Shown: piece by piece, positions 54,439 through 62,890 of the stretch | Numbering within the stretch: the first letter of the stretch is position 1 | Layout: every line of letters begins with the position of its first letter | Assembly (NCBI RefSeq): GCF_021272205.1 | Contig: NZ_JAJSDX010000005.1 | Span: forward strand, 248,001-312,000 | Source: Pantoea sp. Mb-10 | GTDB lineage: Bacteria > Pseudomonadota > Gammaproteobacteria > Enterobacterales > Enterobacteriaceae | Reading direction: 5' to 3' | Length of the DNA stretch: 64,000 nt | The notes under the pieces: generated by a model | Database searches by the model: none | Seen by the model: only the letters and a program-made list of their open reading frames with translations | What the model was told of the DNA's origin: nothing | Program-made: the position numbers and the translations under genes

Positions 54439-55755
54439 ATGAATGACACAATCTACGATTTTATTGGTATTGGCATTGGTCCGTTCAATCTTGGCCTGGC
54501 CTGCCTGAGTGAACCGATTGAGGGGCTTAACGCCATCTTCCTCGACCAGAATCCCGGCTTTGACTGGCACACCGGCATGATGCTGGAAAATGCGCATCTG
54601 CAAACGCCGTTTATGGCGGATCTGGTGACGCTCGCCGATCCCACCAGCCCCTACAGTTTGCTCAATTACATGAAAGAGAAGGGCAAGATCTATTCGTTTT
54701 ATATCCGCGAAGATTTTTTCCTGATGCGCAAAGAGTATAACCAGTACTGTCAGTGGGCCTGTTCGCTTCTGAGTAATCTGCGCTGGAACAGCCGCGTCGC
54801 TGACGTCACCTACGATGCGCAGCAGGGCATTTACCGCGTGCGCACCACGGATACGCAGAATGGGCAAAGCCAAACCTGGCGGGCGCGCCATCTGGTGTTA
54901 GGTACTGGCCCCACGGAATGGGTGCCGGAATGCGCGCAACCGTACCGCAAGCGCTTCTGCCACTCCAGCCAGTACCTCGCCAACAAAGCGGCCTTGCAGC
55001 AGAAACGCGCCATTACCGTGCTCGGCAGCGGTCAGAGCGCGGCCGAGATCTATTACGATCTGCTGACGGATATTGATAAGTTTGGCTACCAGCTTAACTG
55101 GATCACCCGCGCGCCACGCTTCTACCCGCTGGAATATACCAAGCTGACGCTGGAGATGACCTCGCCGGAGTGGGTGGATTATTTTCACGGCCTGCCGCCC
55201 GCAAAACGCGATCGGCTCAACGCGCAGCATAAAAACCTTTATAAGGGCATTAATAGTACGCTGATCAACGACATTTACGACCTGCTTTACGTCAAGCAGC
55301 TCGATGGCGAGTTAGACGTCAACCTGCATACCCACGCCGCCTTGACCGAGATGCGCTGGCTGCCTGAAGGGCAATTCGAGCTGTCGCTTTATCATCAGGA
55401 GCAGGAGCGGGCCTTTACCCATCACACGGAAGGGCTGGTCATGGCGACAGGCTATCATTACCGTCCGCCAATGTTCCTGGAGGGCATCAGCGCGCGCCTG
55501 CGCTGGGATGAGCAGGGCCGGTACGACGTACAGCGCAACTACAGCATCGACCACCACAACCAAATCTTTGTACAGAACGCCGAATTACATACCCACGGCT
55601 TCGTCACGCCCGATTTAGGCATGGCCTGTTACCGCAACGCGGTGATTCTGCGTGCGCTCACCGGCCGCGAGGTCTATCCCATTGAGACGCAGATTGCTTT
55701 TCAAACATTTCCGGCCCCCACGGAGCATTGCCATGACCGCACAACCGCTTTTTAA
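54439..55755 (+). CDS. dfoA: Cadaverine/lysine N-monooxygenase
   Basis: 438 residues; flavin-dependent N-hydroxylating monooxygenase of the IucD/SidA/AlcA group. FAD-binding GIGIGPFNLGLACL at 8-21, NADPH-binding VLGSGQSAAEIYYDL, and the LMATGYHYRPP-type motif near the C-terminus. Hydroxylates the amino group of cadaverine. Overlaps dfoC by 23 bp. Confidence 0.9.
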   Translation: MNDTIYDFIGIGIGPFNLGLACLSEPIEGLNAIFLDQNPGFDWHTGMMLENAHLQTPFMADLVTLADPTSPYSLLNYMKEKGKIYSFYIREDFFLMRKEYNQYCQWACSLLSNLRWNSRVADVTYDAQQGIYRVRTTDTQNGQSQTWRARHLVLGTGPTEWVPECAQPYRKRFCHSSQYLANKAALQQKRAITVLGSGQSAAEIYYDLLTDIDKFGYQLNWITRAPRFYPLEYTKLTLEMTSPEWVDYFHGLPPAKRDRLNAQHKNLYKGINSTLINDIYDLLYVKQLDGELDVNLHTHAALTEMRWLPEGQFELSLYHQEQERAFTHHTEGLVMATGYHYRPPMFLEGISARLRWDEQGRYDVQRNYSIDHHNQIFVQNAELHTHGFVTPDLGMACYRNAVILRALTGREVYPIETQIAFQTFPAPTEHCHDRTTAF

Positions 55756-58087
55756 CGCCGAGCGTCCTGCCGGACGCTTTACCCTGCGGGCGTGGCAAGA
55801 GACCGACGCTGCGTTAATTCACCGCTGGGTCACGCGCGACTATGCCCGGTTTTGGGGCATGCAGAACGACAGCGTTGAGCAGGTAGCGCACTTCTACCGC
55901 ACGCTCACGACGTCCAATCCGCATGCAGCGCTGATCGGCTGCTGCGATGACATCCCGGTTTTTCTGATCGAGTGTTACCGCGCACAAGAGGATCAGGTCG
56001 GGCGACATTATCCGGCCGCGCCGGACGATTATGGTTTGCATATCCTTATCGCGCCGGCCACGCACCCCGTGAAGCAGTTCAGCTGGCAGGTGTTCACCGT
56101 TGCCATGGACTATCTCTTCAGCTTGCCGCAGGTGGGGCGCGTGGTGGTGGAGCCAGATGTGCGCAATGAAAAAATTCATCGCCTGAACCGGCGCGCGGGA
56201 TTCCGCTACCAGCACACTATTGATATGGAAAACAAAACCGCCTGGCTGGCGTTCTGCCAGCGGGCTGACTATGAACACGCACGACAGCAGGATCCGCTGA
56301 CCATGACCCAATCATCCTCATTTCTTACCGGTGCCCATTTAGCGGGCGATAACTGGACGCAAGCAAACCGACTGCTGATCCGCAAAGCCATTGCCGAGTT
56401 CGCCCATGAAAAACTGATTTCGCCACAGGAGAGTGCCGCAGGCCAATTTGCGCTGGCGGTGCCGGGATCGGAAATCGTTTACGCCTTCCGCGCGCAGCGC
56501 CTGGCGCTGGACCACTGGGAAATTGAGGTCGACTCCCTGACCAAGGATGAGAATGGACGCCCGCTCGCGCTGGACGCGCTGCAGTTTATCGTGGAGTTTC
56601 ATCCGCAGCTGGGGATTCCGGCGTCGCTGCTGGCGACCTACATGGAAGAGATCAGCAGTACGCTCTGCAGCAGCGCCTATAAGCTGTCCAAGCCTAACCA
56701 GAACGCGCAGGCGCTGGTCAATGCGGATTTCCAAACCGTGGAGGCCGCCATGACCGAGGGGCACCCTTGCTTTGTGGCGAACAACGGCCGTATCGGCTTT
56801 GATGCCGCAGACTATCTCGCCTATGCGCCGGAAGCCGCCGCCCCTGTGCAGCTGGTATGGGTGGCAGTGCATCAGCGCAACGCCCATTTCTCCAGCCTGA
56901 GCGATCTCAGCTATGAACAGCTGATGCGCGACGAACTGGGCGCGGAGACGCTGGATGCGTTTCATCAGCAGTTAACCGAGAAAGGGCTCTCTGTCAGTGA
57001 CTATATTTTGATGCCCGTGCATCCCTGGCAGTGGCAGAATAAATTGCTGACGGTATTTGCGGCTGATATCGCCAACCAGAACATCGTTTATCTTGGGGTA
57101 GGCAGCGACAGCTATCAGGCACAGCAATCGATACGCACCTTCTTTAACCGCAGCCAGCCCGGCAAGCGCTATGTAAAAACCGCGCTGTCGGTACTCAACA
57201 TGGGCTTTATGCGCGGCCTGTCGCCGTATTACATGGCGACCACGCCGGCGATCAACGAATGGCTGGCGCAGCGGGTGGCGGGGGATGCGTGGTTGCAGCG
57301 CTGCAATTTCCGCATTCTGCGCGAGGTGGCGGCGGTGGGCTACCACAACCGTTACTACGAACAGGCAATTACGGGCGATTCCGCCTTTAAGAAGATGTTT
57401 GCCGCACTGTGGCGCGACAATCCTGCAGCCAACCTGCAGCCGGGACAGCGGCTGATGACCATGGCGTCTTTCCTGCATGTGGATCGCCACCAGCAGGCGC
57501 TGCTGCCCGCGTTGATTGCGGCGTCTGGCCTGACGGCAGAGGCTTGGGTAGCGCGCTACCTTGAGTGCTATCTCAGCCCGCTGTTGCACTGTTTCTACCA
57601 GCATGACCTGGTGTTTATGCCGCACGGCGAAAACCTGATTATCCTGCTGGAAAACAATGTTCCGGTGAGTGCCTACATGAAAGACATCGGCGAAGAGATC
57701 GCCGTGATGGACCCGGAGGCCGTCTTGCCGGAGAAGGTGACGCGGCTGGCGGTCACGGTGCCGGACGAGCTCAAACTGCTGTCGATTTTCACCGACGTGT
57801 TCGACTGCATTTTCCGCTTCATCAGCGCGATCCTGCACCAATCAGGCGCCCTGCCGCAGGAGCAGTTCTGGCATGCCGTGGCGCAGTGCGTGAAAGCGTA
57901 TCAGCAGGCACATCCGCAGTTAGCCAGCAAATTTGCGCGCTACGACCTGTTTACGCCTGCATTTACGCGCTCTTGCCTTAATCGCCTGCAGCTGGCGAAC
58001 AACCAGCAAATGATCAATCTGGCCGACCCGGCGGAAAACCTGAAATTCGCCGGCACCCTGACCAACCCCCTCGCCGCGTGGCGATAA
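55733..58087 (+). CDS. dfoC: Desferrioxamine acyltransferase/NIS synthetase fusion
   Basis: 784 residues from ATG 55733, preceded by GGAG; the longer frame starting at 55652 is not used. The N-terminal about 190 residues are an IucB/GNAT-like acyltransferase (RRAGFRYQHTIDM at its end) that acylates N-hydroxycadaverine with succinyl- or acetyl-CoA. The rest is an IucA/IucC-type NIS synthetase (about 200-784; GHPCFVANNGRIGFDAADY, MPVHPWQWQNKL and RTFFNRSQPGKRYVKTALS-type ATP-binding segments) that joins and closes the chains. This natural fusion is characteristic of the Pantoea/Erwinia pathway. Confidence 0.9.
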   Translation: MTAQPLFNAERPAGRFTLRAWQETDAALIHRWVTRDYARFWGMQNDSVEQVAHFYRTLTTSNPHAALIGCCDDIPVFLIECYRAQEDQVGRHYPAAPDDYGLHILIAPATHPVKQFSWQVFTVAMDYLFSLPQVGRVVVEPDVRNEKIHRLNRRAGFRYQHTIDMENKTAWLAFCQRADYEHARQQDPLTMTQSSSFLTGAHLAGDNWTQANRLLIRKAIAEFAHEKLISPQESAAGQFALAVPGSEIVYAFRAQRLALDHWEIEVDSLTKDENGRPLALDALQFIVEFHPQLGIPASLLATYMEEISSTLCSSAYKLSKPNQNAQALVNADFQTVEAAMTEGHPCFVANNGRIGFDAADYLAYAPEAAAPVQLVWVAVHQRNAHFSSLSDLSYEQLMRDELGAETLDAFHQQLTEKGLSVSDYILMPVHPWQWQNKLLTVFAADIANQNIVYLGVGSDSYQAQQSIRTFFNRSQPGKRYVKTALSVLNMGFMRGLSPYYMATTPAINEWLAQRVAGDAWLQRCNFRILREVAAVGYHNRYYEQAITGDSAFKKMFAALWRDNPAANLQPGQRLMTMASFLHVDRHQQALLPALIAASGLTAEAWVARYLECYLSPLLHCFYQHDLVFMPHGENLIILLENNVPVSAYMKDIGEEIAVMDPEAVLPEKVTRLAVTVPDELKLLSIFTDVFDCIFRFISAILHQSGALPQEQFWHAVAQCVKAYQQAHPQLASKFARYDLFTPAFTRSCLNRLQLANNQQMINLADPAENLKFAGTLTNPLAAWR

Positions 58088-58120
58088 TCACGCGCTATGC
58101 GTGACGTTGTCACCTTGGCT

Positions 58121-58158
58121 GGCGCGATCGTTTTGGCGGTCGCGCCGCTCTATTTTTT
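58121..58158 (+). terminator. Hairpin with T-run between dfoC and dfoS
   Basis: GGCGCGA (58121-58127) and TCGCGCC (58140-58146) with a 12-base loop, then a TATTTTTT tail (58152-58158). It could attenuate read-through from dfoC into the exporter gene. Confidence 0.5.
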
Positions 58159-58175
58159 GCGCAAGGATTTTTGCA

Positions 58176-59411
58176 ATGTCCCTTTCTTCACCGGTGATGC
58201 CACGCCGTTGGCGCCACTGTCTGTTTCCGTTTTCGCTGGTGTTGTTTGAATTTACCACCTATATCGCGCATGACATGATCCAGCCGGGTATGCTGTTAGT
58301 GACCCGCGAGTTCAACGTCGGGCCTGAGTGGGTATCCACCTCGCTCACCGCGTACCTGATGGGCGGCATGGTGCTGCAATGGTTGCTGGGGCCGCTTTCC
58401 GATCGCGTTGGCCGTAGACCCGTCATGCTGACGGGCGTCGCCTTTTTTATGCTGGTCTGCGTGGGTATGCATTGGGTGACGCGCATCGAACACTTCATAC
58501 TGCTGCGTTTCTTGCAGGGCATCAGCCTGTGCTTTATTGGCGCGGTGGGTTACGCCGCCATCCAGGAGGCTTTTGATGAAGCGCGCAGTATCAAGATCAT
58601 GGCGCTGATGGCCAACGTGGCGCTGCTGGCACCGCTGGCAGGGCCGCTGGCCGGCGCGCTGTTTTTGACGGTGAGCGACTGGCGCGTCATGTTCTGGCTG
58701 TTTGGCGGCTTAGCCGCGCTGGCGCTGGTGGGGCTGGGGATTGGCATGCCAGAAACCGCGGGTGACAAGACCACGTCGATCTCCCTTCCGGCACTCGGTA
58801 AAAACTACGCCCGGCTGCTACGCGATCGCCAGGTAATGCGCGGCGCGCTGGCGATCGGCTTGGTTACCGTGCCCTGTCTGGCGTGGGTAGCGCTTTCTCC
58901 GGTGATGCTGATGCAGGGTGCGGGCCTCAGCCGCCTGGATTATGCGCTGCTGCAACTACCGGTCTTTTTGGCGATGATCGCGGGGAACCTCACGCTGGGG
59001 CGTTTGGCCAGTAGGCTGCCCGTCACGCAGCCGCTGCGCATGGGCGCATGGCCGCTGATCGTTGGGCTGGGGGTGGCCGCCGCCGCAAGCGTGTTTCAGG
59101 CGCAGCCCTACCTGTGGCTGGTGGTCGGCCTAAGCCTGTATGGTTTCGGCACCGGGCTGGTCAGCGCGGGGCTGTACCGGATGACGCTGTTTTCCAGCGC
59201 GGCGGGCAAGGGCAGCGTGGCGGCCCTGGTCGGCATGGTGACTATCCTGGTGTTTGCGCTGGGCATTGAGGCGGCGAAAGCGGCGTATTTCTCTTTTTCC
59301 GCCGCAGGCTTTAGCCTGATTAACCTCGCCTGCGGCCTGCTGTGGTTGGCATTGACCGCGCGTTTTCTGCGGGAGCACCGACGCCGCCAACAGGCACTGT
59401 CTCTTGCGTGA
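58176..59411 (+). CDS. dfoS: MFS transporter of the desferrioxamine operon
   Basis: 411 residues from ATG 58176 with an AAGGA RBS; the longer frame is not used. About 12 membrane segments of the Bcr/CflA-type drug exporters; MFS loop motif GPLSDRVGRRPVML (about 73-86). In Pantoea the dfo operon has this exporter as fourth gene, so it probably secretes desferrioxamine. It lies 88 bp after dfoC in the same direction. No ferrioxamine receptor (foxA) gene is in the window. Confidence 0.85.
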   Translation: MSLSSPVMPRRWRHCLFPFSLVLFEFTTYIAHDMIQPGMLLVTREFNVGPEWVSTSLTAYLMGGMVLQWLLGPLSDRVGRRPVMLTGVAFFMLVCVGMHWVTRIEHFILLRFLQGISLCFIGAVGYAAIQEAFDEARSIKIMALMANVALLAPLAGPLAGALFLTVSDWRVMFWLFGGLAALALVGLGIGMPETAGDKTTSISLPALGKNYARLLRDRQVMRGALAIGLVTVPCLAWVALSPVMLMQGAGLSRLDYALLQLPVFLAMIAGNLTLGRLASRLPVTQPLRMGAWPLIVGLGVAAAASVFQAQPYLWLVVGLSLYGFGTGLVSAGLYRMTLFSSAAGKGSVAALVGMVTILVFALGIEAAKAAYFSFSAAGFSLINLACGLLWLALTARFLREHRRRQQALSLA

Positions 59412-59429
59412 AGCGTGCTGACATCGAAT

Positions 59430-59461
59430 CAGCACCCTGAGGCTACGGTCTCGGGGTGCTG
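59430..59461 (+). terminator. 8-bp inverted repeat after dfoS, weak terminator
   Basis: CAGCACCC (59430-59437) and GGGTGCTG (59454-59461), extended by GAG/CTC. It is 18 bp past the dfoS stop. No T-run follows. Confidence 0.4.
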
Positions 59462-59611
59462 AGAACCCCGTTATTGATGACGCAAAGCACTGAATTACGT
59501 GGGTTTTAACAAAATCACATAATAATAAGTCGCAACTATCACAGTGATAAATGATGTGGGCGGCAAAATGGCCGATAACCTGAGCAATCTCAATACGATC
59601 GGATTGCCGCT

Positions 59612-60934
59612 ATGTTTTCAACCCTCCTGAATTTCGCCTCTGTTTTCTTTTCCGGCCGGCATGGCTTGCGGTCTTCCGCCGCCTTTGCATCGCTGTTCCG
59701 TACCATGCCGGTGATTGCGTTTACGCCGGATGGCATTATCCAAAAAGCCAGCCCGCAATTTCTGCGCGCCATGGGGTATCGCGCCGATGAAATTATTGGC
59801 CAGCATCACCGCATGTTCTGTCCGCCCGAGCTGGTGCATTCACCGGAATATGCGCAGTTCTGGCAGCGTTTGGCGGCGGGAGAACATTTTAGCGATAAGT
59901 TTATGCGCCTGGCGAAGGGAAACCGCACCGTCTGGCTGGAGGCCAGCTATATCCCGGTGACCGATCGACGCGGCAACGTGGTGCAAATCATCAAGATAGC
60001 GGCAGATATCTCCGCGCGCATGGAGACGGCGCTGGAACAACAAGCGGTGATTACGGCGATTGGGCGCTCCATGGCGGTGATCTCCTTTAATCCTGCCGGT
60101 ATTGTGCTGGATGCTAACGACAATTTCCTGCAGGTCACCGGCTACCGACGCGAAGAGGTGGTGGGGCAACATCACCGCATGTTCTGCTCCGACACTCTCT
60201 CCCGCAGTGAGGGGTACCGCCAGTTCTGGGAACGGCTCAATCAGGGCGAGTTTTTCTCCGGCCAGTTTCCAAGACGTAACCGCCGCGGCGAGCCGCTCTG
60301 GCTTCGGGCGACGTACAATCCGGTGTTTAACAGCAAAGGGGAGCTGTACAAGATCGTGAAGTTTGCCTCCGACGTCACCGAACAAGTGCTGCGTAACCAG
60401 CAGGAGAAAGAGGCCACCGTCGATGCCTGGAATATGGCGGTGCAGACGCGCGATAGCGCGCAGAACGGCAGTGCGGTGATCACCAGCAGCATCAAGATGA
60501 TCGATCAAATTTCCCAGGACATGAATCTGGTTTCTGCGGATGTCACGCATCTGAATAGCCAGTCCGACAGCATTGACGGCATGGTGAGCACCATTCGCGG
60601 CTTTGCGATGCAGACGCGGTTAATCGCCCTTAACGCCGCCATTGAAGCGGCGCGCGCGGGCGCCTCCGGCCGAAGTTTTGCGGTGGTGGCTGAAGAGGTG
60701 CGCAGCCTGGCGGCCAACGTCAGCCACGCCACGGAGGAGATAGAGCGCGTGGTGTCGGCCAATCATCAGCTGGCGCGCGACGTGCTGAGCGGCATTGAAA
60801 GCACCCTGACCAACACGGTGCAGGGCGTGGCGTTTATGCGCGAAGCCGGGGAAGTCATTACCAGCATTCAGCACCACTCCGCACAGCTGGAAAACGCCGT
60901 CAGAGAGGTGGCTCGCGCCGCGGAGGCGGAATAA
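59612..60934 (+). CDS. Soluble PAS-PAS methyl-accepting chemoreceptor (BdlA-like)
   Basis: 440 residues. Two PAS domains (about 28-140 and 148-262; both have the GQHHRMFC segment typical of BdlA-type PAS) and a short methyl-accepting signalling domain with the conserved tip (MQTRLIALNAAIEAARAGASGRSFAVVAEEVRSLA). No membrane segment, so it is a cytosolic receptor. The group includes BdlA of Pseudomonas, which controls biofilm dispersal. The signalling domain is short and the C-terminus stops soon after the tip, lacking most of the methylation helices. The PAS ligand is unknown. Confidence 0.85.
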   Translation: MFSTLLNFASVFFSGRHGLRSSAAFASLFRTMPVIAFTPDGIIQKASPQFLRAMGYRADEIIGQHHRMFCPPELVHSPEYAQFWQRLAAGEHFSDKFMRLAKGNRTVWLEASYIPVTDRRGNVVQIIKIAADISARMETALEQQAVITAIGRSMAVISFNPAGIVLDANDNFLQVTGYRREEVVGQHHRMFCSDTLSRSEGYRQFWERLNQGEFFSGQFPRRNRRGEPLWLRATYNPVFNSKGELYKIVKFASDVTEQVLRNQQEKEATVDAWNMAVQTRDSAQNGSAVITSSIKMIDQISQDMNLVSADVTHLNSQSDSIDGMVSTIRGFAMQTRLIALNAAIEAARAGASGRSFAVVAEEVRSLAANVSHATEEIERVVSANHQLARDVLSGIESTLTNTVQGVAFMREAGEVITSIQHHSAQLENAVREVARAAEAE

Positions 60935-60966
60935 AGGCGCGTTGGACAAGCATAGACTGTGCAATA

Positions 60967-61004
60967 CGCGCTCACGCTTTGCCGCGGTGCAAAGCGTGAG
61001 CGCG
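60967..61004. repeat. 16-bp perfect inverted repeat
   Basis: CGCGCTCACGCTTTGC (60967-60982) and its exact complement (60989-61004) with a 6-base spacer, 32 bp past the chemoreceptor stop. No T-run follows on either strand, so a terminator of the usual type is not clear. It may be a terminator without a tail or a small extragenic repeat. Confidence 0.6.
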
Positions 61005-61517
61005 AAAAGATGCCGATCGTTTCGATACTGCCAATAACCCCTTCAAGGCACTCCAGCCGACGCATTTATACCTTGTGATCGTCACGGCTTTCATTAATCC
61101 GTAGCAAGCCGCTGTTACGCGGCGTAAACGGCGAGAAACCGACAGCGCAATACTCTCTGGTAACAAAAACGCAAAAAAACGCCGTCTTTAATACGGTCGC
61201 TGAACGTTTAATGCAAGGTGTTTATTGCGCCTCAGCATGACGTGAAAATCTTATCTGGCACCCTCAGTGCCTGCTTAACCAGGGCATCGTGAGGACTGGC
61301 ATCGCGCGTGCTACTTGCTGCATTCATAAAAAAGACGCCGTTATTGCAACAAAATAACGCATCACGGCGTTACTGGTCAGTATAATTTTCGGGGCATCAC
61401 CTCGGTAAGTATTGAAATGTTTATGACCTTAAAGATATATTAATCTGCAGCGAATAATCCCTGCCTTTTAAAGCTAGACGCTTTTTTCTTATTTATAAAA
61501 ATCCACAAGGAAGTACG
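61005..61517. other. Intergenic region before the dGTPase-like gene
   Basis: About 510 bp, no gene seen. Becomes AT-rich from about 61380. An imperfect inverted repeat (ACGCCGT / ACGGCGT) surrounds 61330-61370. It marks the change from typical chromosomal to AT-rich DNA. Confidence 0.4.
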
Positions 61518-62747
61518 ATGTACGATCAAGACATAAAAGAATTTGCTCAAGCACAAGAGCAAAAGCTCATCGACGCGTTGGGCAACAAGCGGGAGCACCC
61601 GGATTCATACGATGAAGTTCGCGACAGGGACAGTTATCAGCGCGATTATGCACGCATTTTGTACTCGTCTTCGTTTCGGCGGCTTCAGGGTAAAATGCAG
61701 CTCTTCGAAGTTGATCCGGAAAAATTCAACCGAAACCGCTTAACGCACAGCCTCGAAGTCGCGCAGATAGCACGCAGCATCGCCGCGGATCTGGGGCTTC
61801 AAAACCATGTTGTCGTCGAACTGGCCGCGCTGGCGCACGATATCGGTAACCCGCCTTTTGGTCATTCAGGGGAAAAATTGCTGAATGAACTCTCTTCAGA
61901 CATTGGCGGTTATGAGGGGAATGCACAGGCGCTGCGTATTTTACGCAAACTGGAAAAAAAATATGCGCACTGTGCGGGGCTGGATCTGACTTATCGCAGT
62001 TTACTTGCCGTGATCAAGTACCCGCTTGAGAAAAAAGAAGGCGTGGAGAAATTTCTCTACAACGATGACTATGCGTTTTATAAGCGAGTAGTTGAAAACG
62101 GCAATTTACAGCTTGAACCCGGCGAGAAAACCATCGATGCCCAGATTATGGATCTGGCCGATGAAATCGCCTACGCCGCACACGATCTCGAAGATGCACT
62201 CAGCAGAAATATGGTGACGATCGAGGATATCGAGTACGAGTTTCGTATCTCTGAAGAGTATCAAGACGCCTTAAAAGATTTCTGCGATATCGTCAGCACC
62301 TCAAAAGAGATAGCCAGCCAAGCCATTTCGCTGAGGTCTTCAGAAGAATTTGCCATGATCTTCCGTAAAGAGCTCACCTCCACCATCGTTAATCGCCTGG
62401 TGAGGGATATTTCCGTTGTGTCGGGCGAGTCTGGATTCCAAGAGCTTGGCTTTGGGAAATTACAAAAACTCTCTGAAGGTTTGAAGAAACGTTTGTTCAA
62501 AGTGATCATGCGCAAAAGGAATATCCTCACTTACGAGTTTAAGGGCAACACGATCCTTAAGGAGTTGTATTGCTTTTATACCTCTGGCGAAAATTATAAG
62601 TTTCTGTCACCGGAGTTGAAGTTTTCATTGCCGGAGAAAGAAAGTGATGATTTCGAACCTAAAAAGCAGCGTGCCGTAGTGGATTATATCTCTGGCATGA
62701 TGGATACCTTTGCGATAAAAGAGTGGGAGACCCACTGTCGTAAATAA
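61518..62747 (+). CDS. dGTPase-like HD-domain dNTP triphosphohydrolase
   Basis: 409 residues after an AAGGAAG RBS. HD-domain dNTPase: RLTHSLEVAQIARSIA (His77), ALAHDIGNPPFGHSGE (His107-Asp108, His116) and IMDLADEIAYAAHDLEDAL (last metal ligand Asp), with the RRLQGKMQLF segment of the dGTP-triphosphohydrolase family near the N-terminus. Shorter than E. coli Dgt (about 505). The enzyme cuts dNTPs to nucleoside and triphosphate. Its AT-rich composition and the SIR2 gene behind it suggest an acquired defence module rather than the housekeeping dgt. Confidence 0.8.
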   Translation: MYDQDIKEFAQAQEQKLIDALGNKREHPDSYDEVRDRDSYQRDYARILYSSSFRRLQGKMQLFEVDPEKFNRNRLTHSLEVAQIARSIAADLGLQNHVVVELAALAHDIGNPPFGHSGEKLLNELSSDIGGYEGNAQALRILRKLEKKYAHCAGLDLTYRSLLAVIKYPLEKKEGVEKFLYNDDYAFYKRVVENGNLQLEPGEKTIDAQIMDLADEIAYAAHDLEDALSRNMVTIEDIEYEFRISEEYQDALKDFCDIVSTSKEIASQAISLRSSEEFAMIFRKELTSTIVNRLVRDISVVSGESGFQELGFGKLQKLSEGLKKRLFKVIMRKRNILTYEFKGNTILKELYCFYTSGENYKFLSPELKFSLPEKESDDFEPKKQRAVVDYISGMMDTFAIKEWETHCRK

Positions 62748-62801
62748 CAGAGTGTGCGAAGTATCGCGATAAATAATGCGTGTCTCGTGCCATATTTATC
62801 C

Positions 62802-62829
62802 AAAGGCGCCAAAATTATTTGGCGCCTTT
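62802..62829 (+). terminator. Perfect 12-bp hairpin between the dGTPase-like and SIR2 genes
   Basis: AAAGGCGCCAAA (62802-62813) and TTTGGCGCCTTT (62818-62829) around ATTA. It lies 55 bp past the stop of the dGTPase-like gene. The T-rich end of the stem and CCTAATATTG following make it a probable terminator or attenuator. Confidence 0.65.
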
Positions 62830-62890
62830 CCTAATATTGTTTATGTGCATTTAAAATTTTCCCATTCATCATGAATAAAAGGAATTCTCA

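Noticed and set aside
53509..54891. 460-residue antisense frame across dfoJ and dfoA
   Set aside because: It lies opposite well-recognised genes in GC-rich DNA, its sequence is rich in R, H and Q as expected for a shadow frame, and it shows no domain.
56339..57841. Long antisense frames inside dfoC
   Set aside because: Shadow frames of a conserved gene with no start signal or recognisable sequence.
61330..61375. Attachment-like repeat before the dGTPase-like gene
   Set aside because: The inverted repeat is imperfect, no direct repeat partner or integrase is seen, and no tRNA gene is near.
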